Source of the DNA: Mesorhabditis belari
Lineage: Eukaryota > Nematoda > Chromadorea > Rhabditida > Rhabditidae
Reading direction: 5' to 3'
Length of the DNA: 64,000 nt
NCBI GenBank assembly: GCA_958450365.1
Contig: CAUEEP010000901.1
Span: forward strand, 682,001 to 746,000
A model generated the notes under the pieces. That model ran no database searches and had not been told where the DNA came from. It saw only the letters and a list, made by a program, of their open reading frames with translations. Of this stretch, positions 33,735 through 45,900 are shown piece after piece. Numbering within the stretch: position 1 is the first letter of the stretch; every line of letters starts with the position of its first letter. Position numbers and translations under genes: made by a program.

Positions 33735-34340
33735 ACTTGGGCTGGAGTTGAGCGGGAATTTCGGCTTTGAGAACATTCGTTTCGGACTTGAATTGAAAAT
33801 GGTCTAGGTTTACTGTAAGTTCAAAAGAAGCCAGGCTTAGGTTTAGCTTTGATCAGAGGCTAACTTCTGATTTCTTTCACGAGCCTATAGCTTGATTGGA
33901 AGATTTCTAAAACCACATTCTAGAAGCTAAAACAAGAATAGGTATTAGTCGTTATTTCTTCAATATATCAAAGCTTTGATTGAAAGGTTTGAAATCGATT
34001 TTATCCTTGTTCATTCCAGGTTTTCTCTCACTCCAAAAAAAGCCAGGCTTAGGTTTAGCTTTGATCAGAGACTGACTTCTGATTTCTTTCATGAAGCCTA
34101 TAGCTTGGTTTGAAGATTTCTAAAAGCACATTCTAGGATCCAAAAGAATAATGGGTATTAGTCGTTATTTCTTCAATATATCAAAGCTTTGATTGAAAGC
34201 TTTATAAATCGATTTTATCCTTGTTCATGCCAGGTTTTCTCTCACTTTTTCACCCGGAGTTGAGCGGGAATTTCGGAAATTTTCGGAATTTCGGCTTTCA
34301 GGATATTTGGACATGAATTTGTCAAGGTAGAAAGAGAAAT
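33735..34340 (+). pseudogene. Inverted duplicate of esterase exon 7 and its intron
   Basis: The plus strand carries GTTGAGCGGGAATTTCGGCT at about 33747 and again at about 34258, matching esterase exon 7 (28517-28438, minus strand). Between them run two copies of the adjoining intron, with AGCCAGGCTTAGGTTTAGCT and ATTAGTCGTTATTTCTTCAA, as in 28520-28930. It is an inverted segmental copy, 5 kb from its source, and not a functional exon. Confidence 0.7.
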
Positions 34341-35080
34341 TCAGAAAAACTAAAGCAAAGAGTTATTGGAAAACGTCAAAATACAAAATTTCAACAAATT
34401 ATCAAAGAAAACTCAAAAATTGAGATCAAAGAAACCTTTTATAGCTTTCATTGTAAAGCTACTTAGCCAACGATCGAGTACGTTTTAAAGGACACTTTTT
34501 AGAAATGCAAACCGTTAGTTGGAATGAGAGACGGAACAAGCAAGCTTGTTAGTTCAATCAATTCAATCAAATCAATCAATTCAATCAATTCAATCAAATC
34601 AATCAATTCAATTCAATCATATCAATTTTTCTAGGCCAGACTAGAAGCCAGGCTTTTCCCGATATGCAGAATTCATGGATGAGCCTGGCTTAGTCTAGCT
34701 TACAGGGCTCGCTTGGAAAATCTCGAATGACATAAATGCTACTAACATTTTAACACTGTTTTCTCCGTCTTTGCATAGCTGCTTTTTTAAGTTTAAAGAT
34801 GAGAATTAAGATAAGGAAAAATGAGATCAATTGGATGTTCTAAAATTGAAAGTATTCAGCTGAAGGATCCTGTAAAACTGTAAAACAGGATCCTGTAAAA
34901 CCTAATCACTTATTTCACTATTGAAAGCTATTCGTTCCTAGATCTCTTTTTTCAATTCTAATCCTTTTCTAACCATTGAATCAAGGCAAATTTCGAAAAG
35001 ATTTGGTTGAAAAAACGAAAAGTCTAAAAGTAAAAAAGTAAACTTAAAGCTTTCTTAAAAGAATCAAAATTGAAATTTAA
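34341..35080. other. Gene-free AT-rich region
   Basis: It contains a CAATTCAATCAAATCAAT tandem tract at about 34555-34625 and nothing else that I can name. A block near 34940-35045 is repeated at about 35720-35830 (AATCCTTTTC..AACCATTGAATCAAGG). Confidence 0.5.
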
Positions 35081-35084
35081 TACT

Positions 35085-35395
35085 GTAGTAGTATTAAATG
35101 TACTATTACAGAAAGTACTTACCGTAAATACTTTAATAGTACCCCACCGCCCCTCGTACAATCGGGTAGTCGCAAAAGTTTTTTAGTATTTCATTTTTTT
35201 CAAAGCGCCCGTACTTTCAAAAAATGCGTCTTTGGTATCAAAAAATAGCCCTGAATTTCAGCTATTTTTTGATACCTAAGCGCGCATTGTAGCATAAACC
35301 AGTGTCGAGAAAAACTCGTTCCAAGTTAGACTACGCAACGCTCCACACCCTCATTATGGGGATGGGGTACTATTACAGTATTTACGGTAGGAAAA
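35085..35395. repeat. Foldback family F1 (ACTGTAATAGTA ends), copy a
   Basis: Ends ACCGTAAATACTTTAATAGT and GTACTATTACAGTATTTACG. The interior has TCAAAAAATAGCCCTGAATT and GTAGCATAAACCAGTGTCGA. Related copies: 35500-35692 (right half), 45935-46245, 46445-46728, 47565-47945 and 60307-60520. Confidence 0.8.
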
Positions 35396-35499
35396 ATGAG
35401 CTTTAAAACCTTCCAAGATTGGTGGCATAAATATTGTGAACCTTCTATGATTGAAAACAACTTTTAAAACATACGCACAAGCTTTACTATTCACTGGGA

Positions 35500-35692
35500 T
35501 ACTTACCAAAGACGTACTTTCAAAAAATGTGTCTTAGATATCAAAAAATAGCCCTGAATTTCAGCTTTCATTTGATATTTAAACGAACACTGTAGCATAA
35601 ACCAGTGTCGAGAAAAACTCGTTCCAAGTTAGACGACGCAACGCTCCACACCCTCATTATGGGGATGGGGTACTATTACAGTATTTACGGTA
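35500..35692. repeat. Foldback family F1, copy b (half)
   Basis: It contains the right half of F1, from the ACTTTCAAAAAATGTGTCTT block to GTACTATTACAGTATTTACG. The left terminus is missing. Confidence 0.75.
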
Positions 35693-36168
35693 ATCACTTG
35701 TCCCACTATTGAAATCTATTCGTTTCTAGATCTCTTTTTTCAATTCTAATCCTTTTCGAACCATTGAATCAAGGCAAATTTTGAAAAGTTTTGGTTGAAA
35801 AAATGAAAAGTCTAAAAGTAAAAAAGTAAAGAATATTTTACGCGAAACTAAATTTTTCGAATTTTTATTTAAAAATTATTTTTAGAACAATTAAAGGCTA
35901 AAAAAAGAAATAATTAACAAAAATAAAGGAAAATTCGAAAGATTCGAATAAATCAACACATCTGAACAAATAAAAGATAAAAATTGAAAAAATGCAAGCC
36001 TTTCAATATCGATGAAAAGAGAAATGAACGGAGAAAAGCTTTGATCGATTTTGAAGAATCCGAGATTTCTCCGAAAAACCGGATTTCTCATCGCTTTTTT
36101 CGTCTCTCACACTTTTCTAATTGCAATTTCTCAAGTTTATTTTCTCTAGAAACTATTTATCCAGTTAA

Positions 36169-39100
36169 ATGTCGACTACGGGTACGATTTTTGGTCTCCT
36201 TGGAAGTTGCATTGGATGCATGGCGATGATTGAGGATATGAGGAGGTGAGAAGTTAAGAATGGTCTCAGCCTAGCCTCAACTATTAGGTTGATGCATAAG
36301 TCTTTTCGTTCCTTTTCGTCTGCCGTTTCAAGCCAACAAATGCACGAATTAAACTACGGTTGATTTCATTAGAAAAAGCAATTATTTTTCTGCAAAATAA
36401 CATTAAAACGGGTTTAAAAATATTTAATGCCTGGATTTTCTTGAGAGTATGAAGTCGGGTAGTCAAAAAGGGCTAACTCGATGATGCGGTTTAGGCTCAG
36501 GCTCAGGCCCAGGCTAAGCCTCAGCCTAAGCCTGAGCCTGAGCCTGAGCGGTTTAGACACCTTAGCTAAAGAAAACCTATCTTCGTGTCAATAGATAAAA
36601 GATAGAGAAAAAAAAAACGTTTGATATTTCGCCAAAATTTCAGAGAAATTCATTCAGCCAATTTTTCCGTAGAGTTTTTTATAGATTTTTACGAAAAAGG
36701 CGTTTTTCACTCTCGAATTTGCTTGAAAGTGAACCGAAATTCATTTAAAAAGATGCAAATTGAACAAAAAAACACTTTTTTTATAGAGCAAACTATAGAT
36801 TAATTGGTAAATTTGTTACTTTTTAACAGAAGTACGAAAAAAACGAAAAGACTTATGCATCAACCTAATAGTAGACATACAGTACTGGACAATGAAATAT
36901 GATATTTGAAAAACGATCGTCACTTTTGCGCGTCTGTAACTCCCTTGTCTTTAGCGTATTTCTAAATATTAATATTACCATTGTGTAGCCCTTGAAAAGA
37001 GCTTTCAGAAAATGTATAACACTAATAGTTTAAACTCAAAGACAAGGGAGTTACAGGCGTGCGAACGTGACGATCATTTTTCAAATAACATATTTCATTG
37101 TCCAGTACTGTTCGATTTATAAATTCTTGATATCATTAGATGCGTCAAGCATTTCTCTGTCGATTGCTATAAAAATTATTAAAATTGAACAGCTCTACAC
37201 CAAGATATTTGAGTTCAAAGTTGGATTGCCAATAGCGGACACGGTTGTGGGGCCTTTTATACGCGTGCTTGCCATTAGCATTAGCAATCGAACTTTAAAC
37301 TCAAATTTCTTAGTGTTAAGTTGTCGAATCTCTATATTCTTGATATCATTATATTCGCCAAGTCTTTCTCTATTGATTGGTAAAAAAACTATTTCCATTG
37401 AAGAGCTAAACACAAAGAAATTTGAGTTCAAAGTTAGATTGCCAATGGCAAAATGGGCGTTTTCAAAATCTTGTTTTTGCCTGTGAAAAATTGTCACAAT
37501 GTATCTTTTTTCATTGTCTTAACTTTAGACAAGAAGCCCAAACAGTCCAATTGATCAATGTGGCTGGTTTTGGTGTTTGTGCTCTTTATGGCCTCATTTG
37601 GACATCGAAATTCTTCACGGTTAGGAATAAAATCCCAATGAGGTGAAAGCAGAAACCCTTTTTTTCTCATAGACTTCGAAAACATCTTTAAATTAGAAAT
37701 TTCAACGCCATTTCAGTGCCTATTTCCCTCTAGTGATCCTCTCTTGTTTCACCAATCAACTCAACATGCAAGCGCTTAGCTTTTACTTGCCATTTCCTCT
37801 ACATATTGTTTTACGATCAGTAAGAGATTCTTAGATTCTTAGATTCTTATCAGATTCTTATCAGATTCTTAGATTTTAAAGGATTATCAATTCCAATTCA
37901 GATCAATTCCAGGGTTCTCTAATCACTTCACTAACTCTCGATGTATTTTGGCTGAAAAAACGATACTCATCCAGGAAATATATCTCGGTTTTTCTTCTAA
38001 CAACTGGAATAATCACTTGTACATTAGCTTCTTCACAAAAAAGTGTGAGAAAAGCTTTTTTTTATCTTTATTTTTATCTATTATATCTATTATTTCTTTT
38101 CAGAAAACGAATCAACAACTGCATGAACATTTTGGGGAAATGCTATTTGGTAAAGATTTTTTGCATAAAATTTGTCTACGAAGTTAACGATGAGTTTTTG
38201 ATTTCTATTAAATATAATTTCTCTTGAAACTAGAATCATAGAATTCTAGAATTCTAGAATTCTATAATTCTATAATTCTAGAATTCAATGACTAGCTTCT
38301 AGTAAAATTGAAATGTTCAATTGAATTGTGCTTGGACTTTTGTTTATCCTCAAAGATTACGATTACTATAGTTGAAAGGCTCTCAGCTAAAAGGCAACTT
38401 TCCAGGTGTTTTCCTGTCAGTAACCTCTCTTTTCGGTGCTTCACTTCTTTCCATCAAACAAAGTGATCTTTTCAAGAAACATGGAAGACACGTTGATGAA
38501 GCTTTTTTCAATTTGGTAAGCAATTAGAGTCCAAATTTTAAAGTCAATTTCACTAGGGAATTGCTTCAACTAAACATCGATATGGAAAAATAGAAATGTC
38601 ACCTTGAAATTCTAAGGAATACATGTTTTTTTAGTTTTATATAGCATCAAATTTCGGGAAAAATCCTTGCAAAGTTTGAAAAACGACGCCGCCACGGTAT
38701 AGGGCTGATTTACTCACCCCAGGCAATCTACTGGATGGTCTAGTGGACAGTCGGCGCGCCGCTGGTCCGAGTCCCCGCGCCTTCCCCCTGGTTCGAATCC
38801 ACTCACTGACCTTTTGTTTTTCCCTTTTGTTTTTTCGTTCAATAAAACAATTTTTAGGTATTTTAAAGTGTCTATAAACAGTAAGAAGGGAAATAGGCCT
38901 ATATCCTGAATCCTAGAGTTCTTGGAACATCCATAGTTGGGTACGAACTGTACAAAGATTGAAAAATTGACCCATTTGAAATTTCTAGTATTCAATCTAT
39001 TACTAAGAAAAGACTTTCAGCATTTCTTCGGTCTCCTCTGCCTTTTCCCATGGTTTTTCCAAATGAAAAAAGCAATGGGCGCAATGATTGATAGCCCGAA

Positions 39101-39942
39101 TTTGAATCTTTTCGATCAATCATTTGGACCAAAACTTGTCATCGAATTGATCACAATGAGTCTATTTCAGTAAGCTTTCAGTAAAGAAAAATTCTCCAAT
39201 CGTGAAACTCTTGAAACTAGAATCATAGAATTCTATAATTCTATAATTCCTCGCACAGATTTTTCTGTCTCCGATCCGTTTTCCGATTGAACGCTTTGGT
39301 GGAACCGTTGACACTGATTTTGGTGCTGACACTGAGGAAATTTCTCTCGCTTATCTTCTCGATCTTTTACTTTCAGGTAAGAGATTTGAGAGTGATTGAT
39401 AGACGAGGAAGTGGGTGAGTTAAATGAGATGCAAAATGAGTTAAAATTGAGATACATTTCACTTGTTTCACCGTTAAACGGTACTTCCTGTACTTCCCGT
39501 ACTTCCTAATACTCTGAAAAGCTACATTTGAAAGCTTTTTGTTTAAACGAGATACTTTAAAGGTTGACTAACTCATCATAGAAACAATAAAACCTTTACA
39601 GATCTCAGCTACCGTAATCCGTAAGCAAAAGAAAGATCAAGTTAGCTCTGTTCTGATCCGGCTACGGTAGCTAGGGCAAGTTTTAAAAAGCCTACTCAAC
39701 TAGAAAAGCTCTCAAGTTGAATTAGATTTTTAGTTTTATAGATGGCATTCTTTAGAGCACTTAATTGAAACGGGAAAAGTTCAAAAAATCTCTGCACTGA
39801 TCAAATTCCTTTCCAGAATCCGTTCACTTTCCTTCACTGGTTTGGGACATTTTTTGTCTTTTCCGGTGCAATTCTTTTTGAGGATGTTCTCGTGAAAAAA
39901 ATCTACAAAGAAAAAGCGATTGTCAATAAATGCATTATATAA
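36169..39942 (+). CDS. SLC35B4-type nucleotide-sugar transporter
   Basis: Nine exons sum to 975 nt (324 residues; human SLC35B4 has 331): 36169-36245, 37529-37642, 37717-37819, 37913-38044, 38104-38149, 38406-38515, 39021-39169, 39259-39376 and 39817-39942. All phases close. Landmarks: N-terminal helix GTIFGLLGSCIGCMAMIEDM, FYLPFPLHIVLRSGSLI (vertebrate MPLHMIFRSGSLI), LKKRYSSRKYISV, FKKHGRHVDEAFF, and the C-terminal LTLRKFLSLIFSIFYFQNPF with HWFGTFFVFSG. It should carry UDP-GlcNAc or UDP-xylose into the Golgi or ER lumen, with about ten helices. Intron 1 contains a mariner-type MITE and a second foldback. Intron 6 contains a tRNA-like repeat. It converges with the egas gene 55 bases downstream. 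Confidence 0.93.
36284..36868. mobile_element. Mariner-type MITE, copy 1 (SLC35B4-like gene intron 1)
   Basis: TIR TTAGGTTGATGCATAAGTCT, flanked by TA on both sides; about 585 bp. The centre has CAGGCTCAGG palindromic repeats. No transposase frame. The inverse-oriented sister copy is at 48538-49125. Confidence 0.85.
36880..37110. mobile_element. Tc1-type MITE
   Basis: TIR CAGTACTGGACAATGAAATA; the inner arms share TAACTCCCTTGTCTTT and TTTTTCAAATA. About 231 bp, with TA at the left edge only. The end sequence resembles the CAGTGCCGGACAAAA end of the Tc1-like element at 8380. Confidence 0.8.
38732..38812 (+). repeat. tRNA-like repeat head in SLC35B4-like intron 6
   Basis: GATGGTCTAGTGGACAGTCG and CTGGTTCGAATCCACTC form A and B boxes. 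The intervening GC-rich arm (CGCGCCGCTGGTCC) does not make a normal anticodon stem. Confidence 0.55.
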
Positions 39943-39996
39943 ATGGAAATTCTTTATTCTTTACCCGATAGCACACGTATTTTAAAGAAAAATTGA

Positions 39997-42900
39997 TCAT
40001 CCCCTTACGAGAATCGAAAAGAGCATGATAATCAAAAAGGCGAATTCGATAAAAGTGACAATCGAGATTCCACAGAGGACACCAAGAATTCCGCCGAGAT
40101 TTCCGAGGAATGTGTTGAACTGGAAATGAAATTTGTAGAACACAAAGAAATTCCCCAAAAATTTAGCTATAGCACTTTTGTCTCTGTACTTTTGTTCTTT
40201 ATTCTCCAACCAGCGGAAAACGCTGGCGAGACGGGAAACCAATTGAAATGACTAAAACTACCGTAACCCATATTATGCCCCGCTCTCTTTTAACAATGGA
40301 CCTAAAAGTCAGATTCCCCATAGCCGAAAAGTCCCGGGAGAAAAATATCGCGCGCAAAAGCTGAATACTTTGCCTTTCAATCGATAGAGCAAACGCAATT
40401 ACGGAGCGTCGTGTTTGCGCATAGACAGACTGACAGACAGACGCTCCTTCTGTTTTATATATAGTAGATTCATTGACAACTTTTACAGCATTTGCGGCTC
40501 ATTGATACAGCTAAATTTGAGCCAGGAGCGAGCCTTAAAAAGTGGTTGGGGAAATGTCAACTGTGAACAGTCTGGTGAAATTCTGGGACGGTCCTTTTGG
40601 CCCCACTATGTGAAATCATTGGCAGGTTAATCATAACCTTAAATTTGGGTGATCAAGCCTAACTTAGGTAATTAAACCCAAATTTTGGGGTCGCTTTCTG
40701 GCTAACTATCTGCCCCGTGTGCCAGATGGAGAGCGATTACGCGGCCGCATAAAGGACACCTTGCGGATTTTTCTTTTATCTTGTATATTGCTTAAAAAGA
40801 AGGTATTTAGCTTGAAATTTGTGGCCGGGGGTTTTCAGGGTCGGCGAATCGATTGGAGCTTTTCATTTCATTGAGTCAATCAATTGGAACTGATCTATTG
40901 GGTTGGGGAGAATGAGTCGGCGCCGAAAATGAAAAAAATGTCTAAAACTTCTATTCGACTTCGTCAAATAATATGCGTTTGATACTCATAGAATGGTTAA
41001 CTAATTCTCTACAAAATCACATTTAAAAGAAAATTCAAACAGCGCCTCCGCTCAAGAAAAAGCCATTTTTTCACAAAAACTACAAACTGTGATCTAGAAA
41101 AAACCATTGGTGGGATCTTCCTGCAAATTTGGCAACTTAAGTAATTGAATGTGCTCTATCTTTTTTATATAAACACCAAAGAAGGTTTATGTGAAAGAAA
41201 CTGTTCAAATGATGAGACGGACTCTTTGCCATTTTAACCAGCTGCGTTTGGAAGTTCATAAACTCCACGAAAGAAAAGCTTTGTGGAATCTCTCAAAAGG
41301 GATTTTGTAGAGAAATAGTGGATCCTTTTGATCAAACCAAACGTATGTTTAAAGAAGGCTTTATGTGTGCAAAAAGTCCCTTTAAAGTTTGGCGCCGACT
41401 CATTCTCCCCAACCCAATAATTGGGTCTAATTGGGTCTAATTGGTCTAATTGGTCGAAACTTTTAGAAACTCCCGCCAAAACTCACACTCATCACCGGTG
41501 TCTCCACATAGATCAATCTGGTCAACGATTTGAAGTTCACCTGAAAAGTTTCGCTTATAAATTTTGACTAGCTTGGCTAATTTTGGAATTAAACCTCAAT
41601 TTTCACTGTATCAAGAAAAGTCGTTTCACAAGCCGACACATTTGAGGCCAATGAGCACTCGTAGATCTGTAATGGATAGAGAAATGAATGTAAAAAAAAC
41701 AATGGATTTCTATCTAATTATCATCAGAATCATCAAAAAATCGATTTTAATCAAATAATCGATCAATTTCTACAATTTACTAGATTAATTACTTCTTTTA
41801 GATATGGAGCCGATGACCAAGAGACGTCGAATTGCGAATAGAGACAAGGCTGCGGGCAGGAACAACCTGCAATTGATTTCCTCCTTCTAAAGTATACCCA
41901 AGTTACCGTAGCCCCTAACAAGCTATCCCTCTAACATAGGTATTTCATTTTACAGTAATCTACGGAAGAAATTATTCAGATTACTGTAGCTAGTCGGGTC
42001 AAATACTACGGATGAGCTTGATTTGAAGGGCTTCAAATCAAGCTCGTCCTTCTGGATACTGGAAAGCCAGTTTTGTGAAATGTAGATCCTCACCAAAATA
42101 AGAAATCGAGTGACAAAGTTCGTCAGGTTATTTAAGAAAACATTTGAATTTAGTAAACAGTTAGTAAACAGAAAAAATGACAAATAAACGCGCTCAGAGC
42201 TCGAGCAACTCATCAGTTTTGGATGTTCTTTGCACGAAATATTAGGGTGGTGCAAAAGAAACTGCCGATGGGTATCAGCGCTCATTTATCAGAAACGAGC
42301 CATGCTAACGGCATTATTTTTTTTATGCTTTTTTCGCATATTTGTTTGCTATTTATTTTGACATTTGAATTTTTTGGTTGTTGTTTTATTTTATTTTAAA
42401 ATGCATATATTTTTTTATTTAGATCATGGTCGAGCAAAAGTTTGTGCTACGAGCAGCATTACTGTTTAACTTCAAAATTGGAAAGTCTGCTGCCGAATCG
42501 CATCGTTCTCTCTGTGCTTCTTTCGGAGATGGCAGTTTGTCTCTCAGGCAGTGTCAGACTTGGTTTCAACGGATCCATGCCAATCTGCTCGAGATCTTGC
42601 GAAAATATTCCATTGTGATCATGTCACCATCGAATGCCATCTTTTTTTTTTTGAATAATTTACCGTCAAATCGGCAGTTTCTTTTGCACCACCCTAATAA
42701 CTCTATTATCTCTCTGTTTCTCATTAAACTGAGTGAGTTTAAAAATCGATAAACCTTATCGATTTTTGAAAACTATTTCAATTTTTAAGCTTTTAGCTTT
42801 TAAGCTTAGCTCTTTTATTTTATCGGCCATTTCCTCACCTGGTAACGTTGCCGGATCGTCACCGTATGTCGTTGTGAAATCATTCAAACAACTCCCTGAA

Positions 42901-45900
42901 AATCAATTTTAATCGTAGCGATTCTGGTTCTACGCCAGTTGGAAGCCACTTTTTTTTTTCTTCAAAACCACTTTTTTTTAAAGGAGTTTTATCTGTAGAT
43001 TCCGAAAAACACGAAGAAAACTTGGGAAAAAAACGTTTTAAATCGAGTTTCCGCGCTACAAAGTGATGAGTGGGATACGCATAGGGAAAACCTCTAAAAA
43101 TGATCTCTTAAAACATTTTTTAAACCCAAAAACACTTCTTCTGATAGAATTTAACTTATTGATTATATTTTTTGCAAAAAATCTTGCATTTTGCTTCAAT
43201 TTCTTGCAAATTAAGCAAAATCAATAAAAAAAAATTTTTCAAAATTTCGACCATGTGGTCCCCCACATGAGTCAAAGTCTTAAAATATTTTTTCAATTTT
43301 TTTTTGCCTCTACCAGTCAATTAAAGTCCAAAAATGAATCTTTAGTGATTGAAAATGGTTTTGGCGCTAGTTTTGATCTTGAAAAGTGGCCCAATAGTTG
43401 ATTTAATGAAGTAAACTATAGAAGCACTTTGAAGCACTCAAAGCTCACTCAAGCACTCAAAATCTGCTCAAACTCAAACGCCTTTTCCGAGGTTTCGTTG
43501 TGTTTTTCGGAATCTTTGCATAAAACTAGCCCAGAAAAATTCACTCCCTAGACGGTGAAGAACCTAGATTTTTATTAGAGAGATTATATAGACTATATAG
43601 ACTACAGGGTGGCTGATAATTACGTGCGCCAAAGAAAACGCCATAATTTAATTTTCTTTCAAAGAAAATGTAAAAATCATTATTTATATAATAGTTGTAA
43701 CAAAAGCATTTAATAATCACAAGAAATTTTCGAAGTGGCCTCCATCCGCTTTGATACAGGCTTCAATTCGCTTCTTTACAGAATCGACGGTGCGGCGGAG
43801 ATAATTTGCATCTAAGTCGTTCCAGATTTTGATCAATTCTCGACGTAAATCATTCAAATTGGTGATTTTTCTATTTCTCAATTGTTCTTCCATAAAACCC
43901 CAAACCGAAAAGTCCAACGGATTGAGATCCGGGCTGTTTGCAGGCCATTGATCCTTCGTCAAAAAAGAGCCAATTTTGGTTTCGAGAAAGCGAATTGTTG
44001 TTTTGGCTCCGTGGGCCGGCGCCCAATCTTGTTGAAGGGTCAAATTGGGATGGCTCCTCTTCCATGGCACCACAGCTTTCTCGAGAATCTCTTTTTGATA
44101 GACTTTTGCGTTAATCTTCACATTTTTATCGATAAAAACCAACGGGGTCTTGCCCGAAGCACTGATGCCACCCCAAACCATCAAACTTTTTGGAAACAGA
44201 CCTTTTGTAGCGACTTTTCGTTTACGAGTGCTCTTGAGAGCTGGACTGAGAAGTTGACGGTGATTTTGTGAGTTTTTAGCCACTTCCAAGGTGAAAATCT
44301 TCTCATCTGACCAAAGAACATCGTCAATGCGCCGCACCGTGAAAAAAGCTCGCAATTTCTTGCATTTCTCCTTCCGGTTTTGCTTGGCTTGATCGGTGAG
44401 CACTTGCCCGTTTAACAGTCGATAACTTCGAAGTCCGAGCTCCTTTTTCACTATCGATTGAACCGAGAAACGCGAAATTTGAAGCTGTTTTGCCATCTTG
44501 TTCAAACTACGATCGTCTTTTCGCTCGATCCTCCTCTTGATGATCCCACGCATCTTTCGGGTGTTGACGGTCCTCTTTGGTCCTCTTCCGGGCTTGGACT
44601 GAACATGCCCCTCATCTTTCCATTGCTTTACGATCTTCTGGACGGTCCTCAGAGCCACCCCAAGCCTCGATGCGATCGACGAGTTCTTCATGCCGCTCGT
44701 CGCCAGCTGTGCGATTGCGTCCCGACTAGCGCACGTCTTTGTCATGACCTAGAAAACAACTTTTTTAACAAAAAATTATTAGACCACGATAAAAAGAATA
44801 TTAAAACACAAAAAGATGAGTAGTAATGCTTTATACATTGTTGAAAACTATGATGCTGATGCTGCGCGCACGTAATTGTCAGCCACCCTGTATATAGACT
44901 AACGTATTCTCTCTAATAGTAGTGCACCGCACCGAGCCGAGTTGGTGATGATTTTACGGCTTTCAAAGTTTTCCCAGAAGCTCAACACTCAAATCCTCCA
45001 CTAGATCTCATCGTCAGCTCCATTTTCCGACCCCACATCGATAGGTTCTGATAAGCGGCTCTCGAGATTTCGAGGAATTTAGGCAACGCTCTGGGTGCAC
45101 TACTATTAGAGAGAATACGGTATATAGATTAGATAGATTAGATAGATTTGATAGATTTGATAGACTATAGAGATTAGATAGTTTTGAATCGAGTTTCCAC
45201 TCACTTTGCGGTATATCACAACTGGGTTTATCAGCCGGGAATGGATAGCGTGGGTCCATACAACCACAAGCATTCATCAAAAGATCTTGGTAACAGGAAC
45301 GATAGCAGCCCTGGAAATGAGATTATTTTAAGCATTTGCTTTTAAAAGTTTTAGCCAAGTCCCAAGTGGTGCATCTTTCAATATTCAGGGCTTACATCAA
45401 TCGTGTATGTGCCAGTGTAGTAGTATGATTTGACATCACCGACTCCTTTTGCGCATTCTCCATACGGTTTGCCGAGTCGATGGTAATCCGTCTGAAAGTT
45501 GGATTTTAAAAGTAACAGAAATTATGCTCAATTTCCATTCTGAAAAGGTTCAAACATAGATTTAATGCTGAATTTCGACCCTAATAAGTCAAAATTTTTT
45601 ATTATCTTTTATCTCTACAGTATCCCAGTCAATAGTAAAGCTTGGTTTATGTTTTAAAAGTTTTTTACAATCGCAGAAGGCTTTCAATATTTATGGCACC
45701 AATCTTGAAGGTTTAAAGCTCATTTATCCTAGGTTTAAGGGTTTAAACAACTCGTTTTGTTTTGTACAAATCAAATTTAACAAAAAAAAACAGGTATATC
45801 AAACAAATAAAACTTTAAAAAAGTTTAAGTCCTTTTTTTTTCAAAATTATTGCTTTTCGAAACTCTTGTTGAAAGCGAAAAATCAAGTTTTTGATAAGCT

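Noticed and set aside
36621..36803. A 60-residue frame conserved with 48603-48785
   Set aside because: Conservation is explained by the two MITE copies. It has no transposase or other motif.
43882..44271. Plus-strand frame of 129 residues
   Set aside because: It is the antisense shadow of the intact transposase and has no family features.
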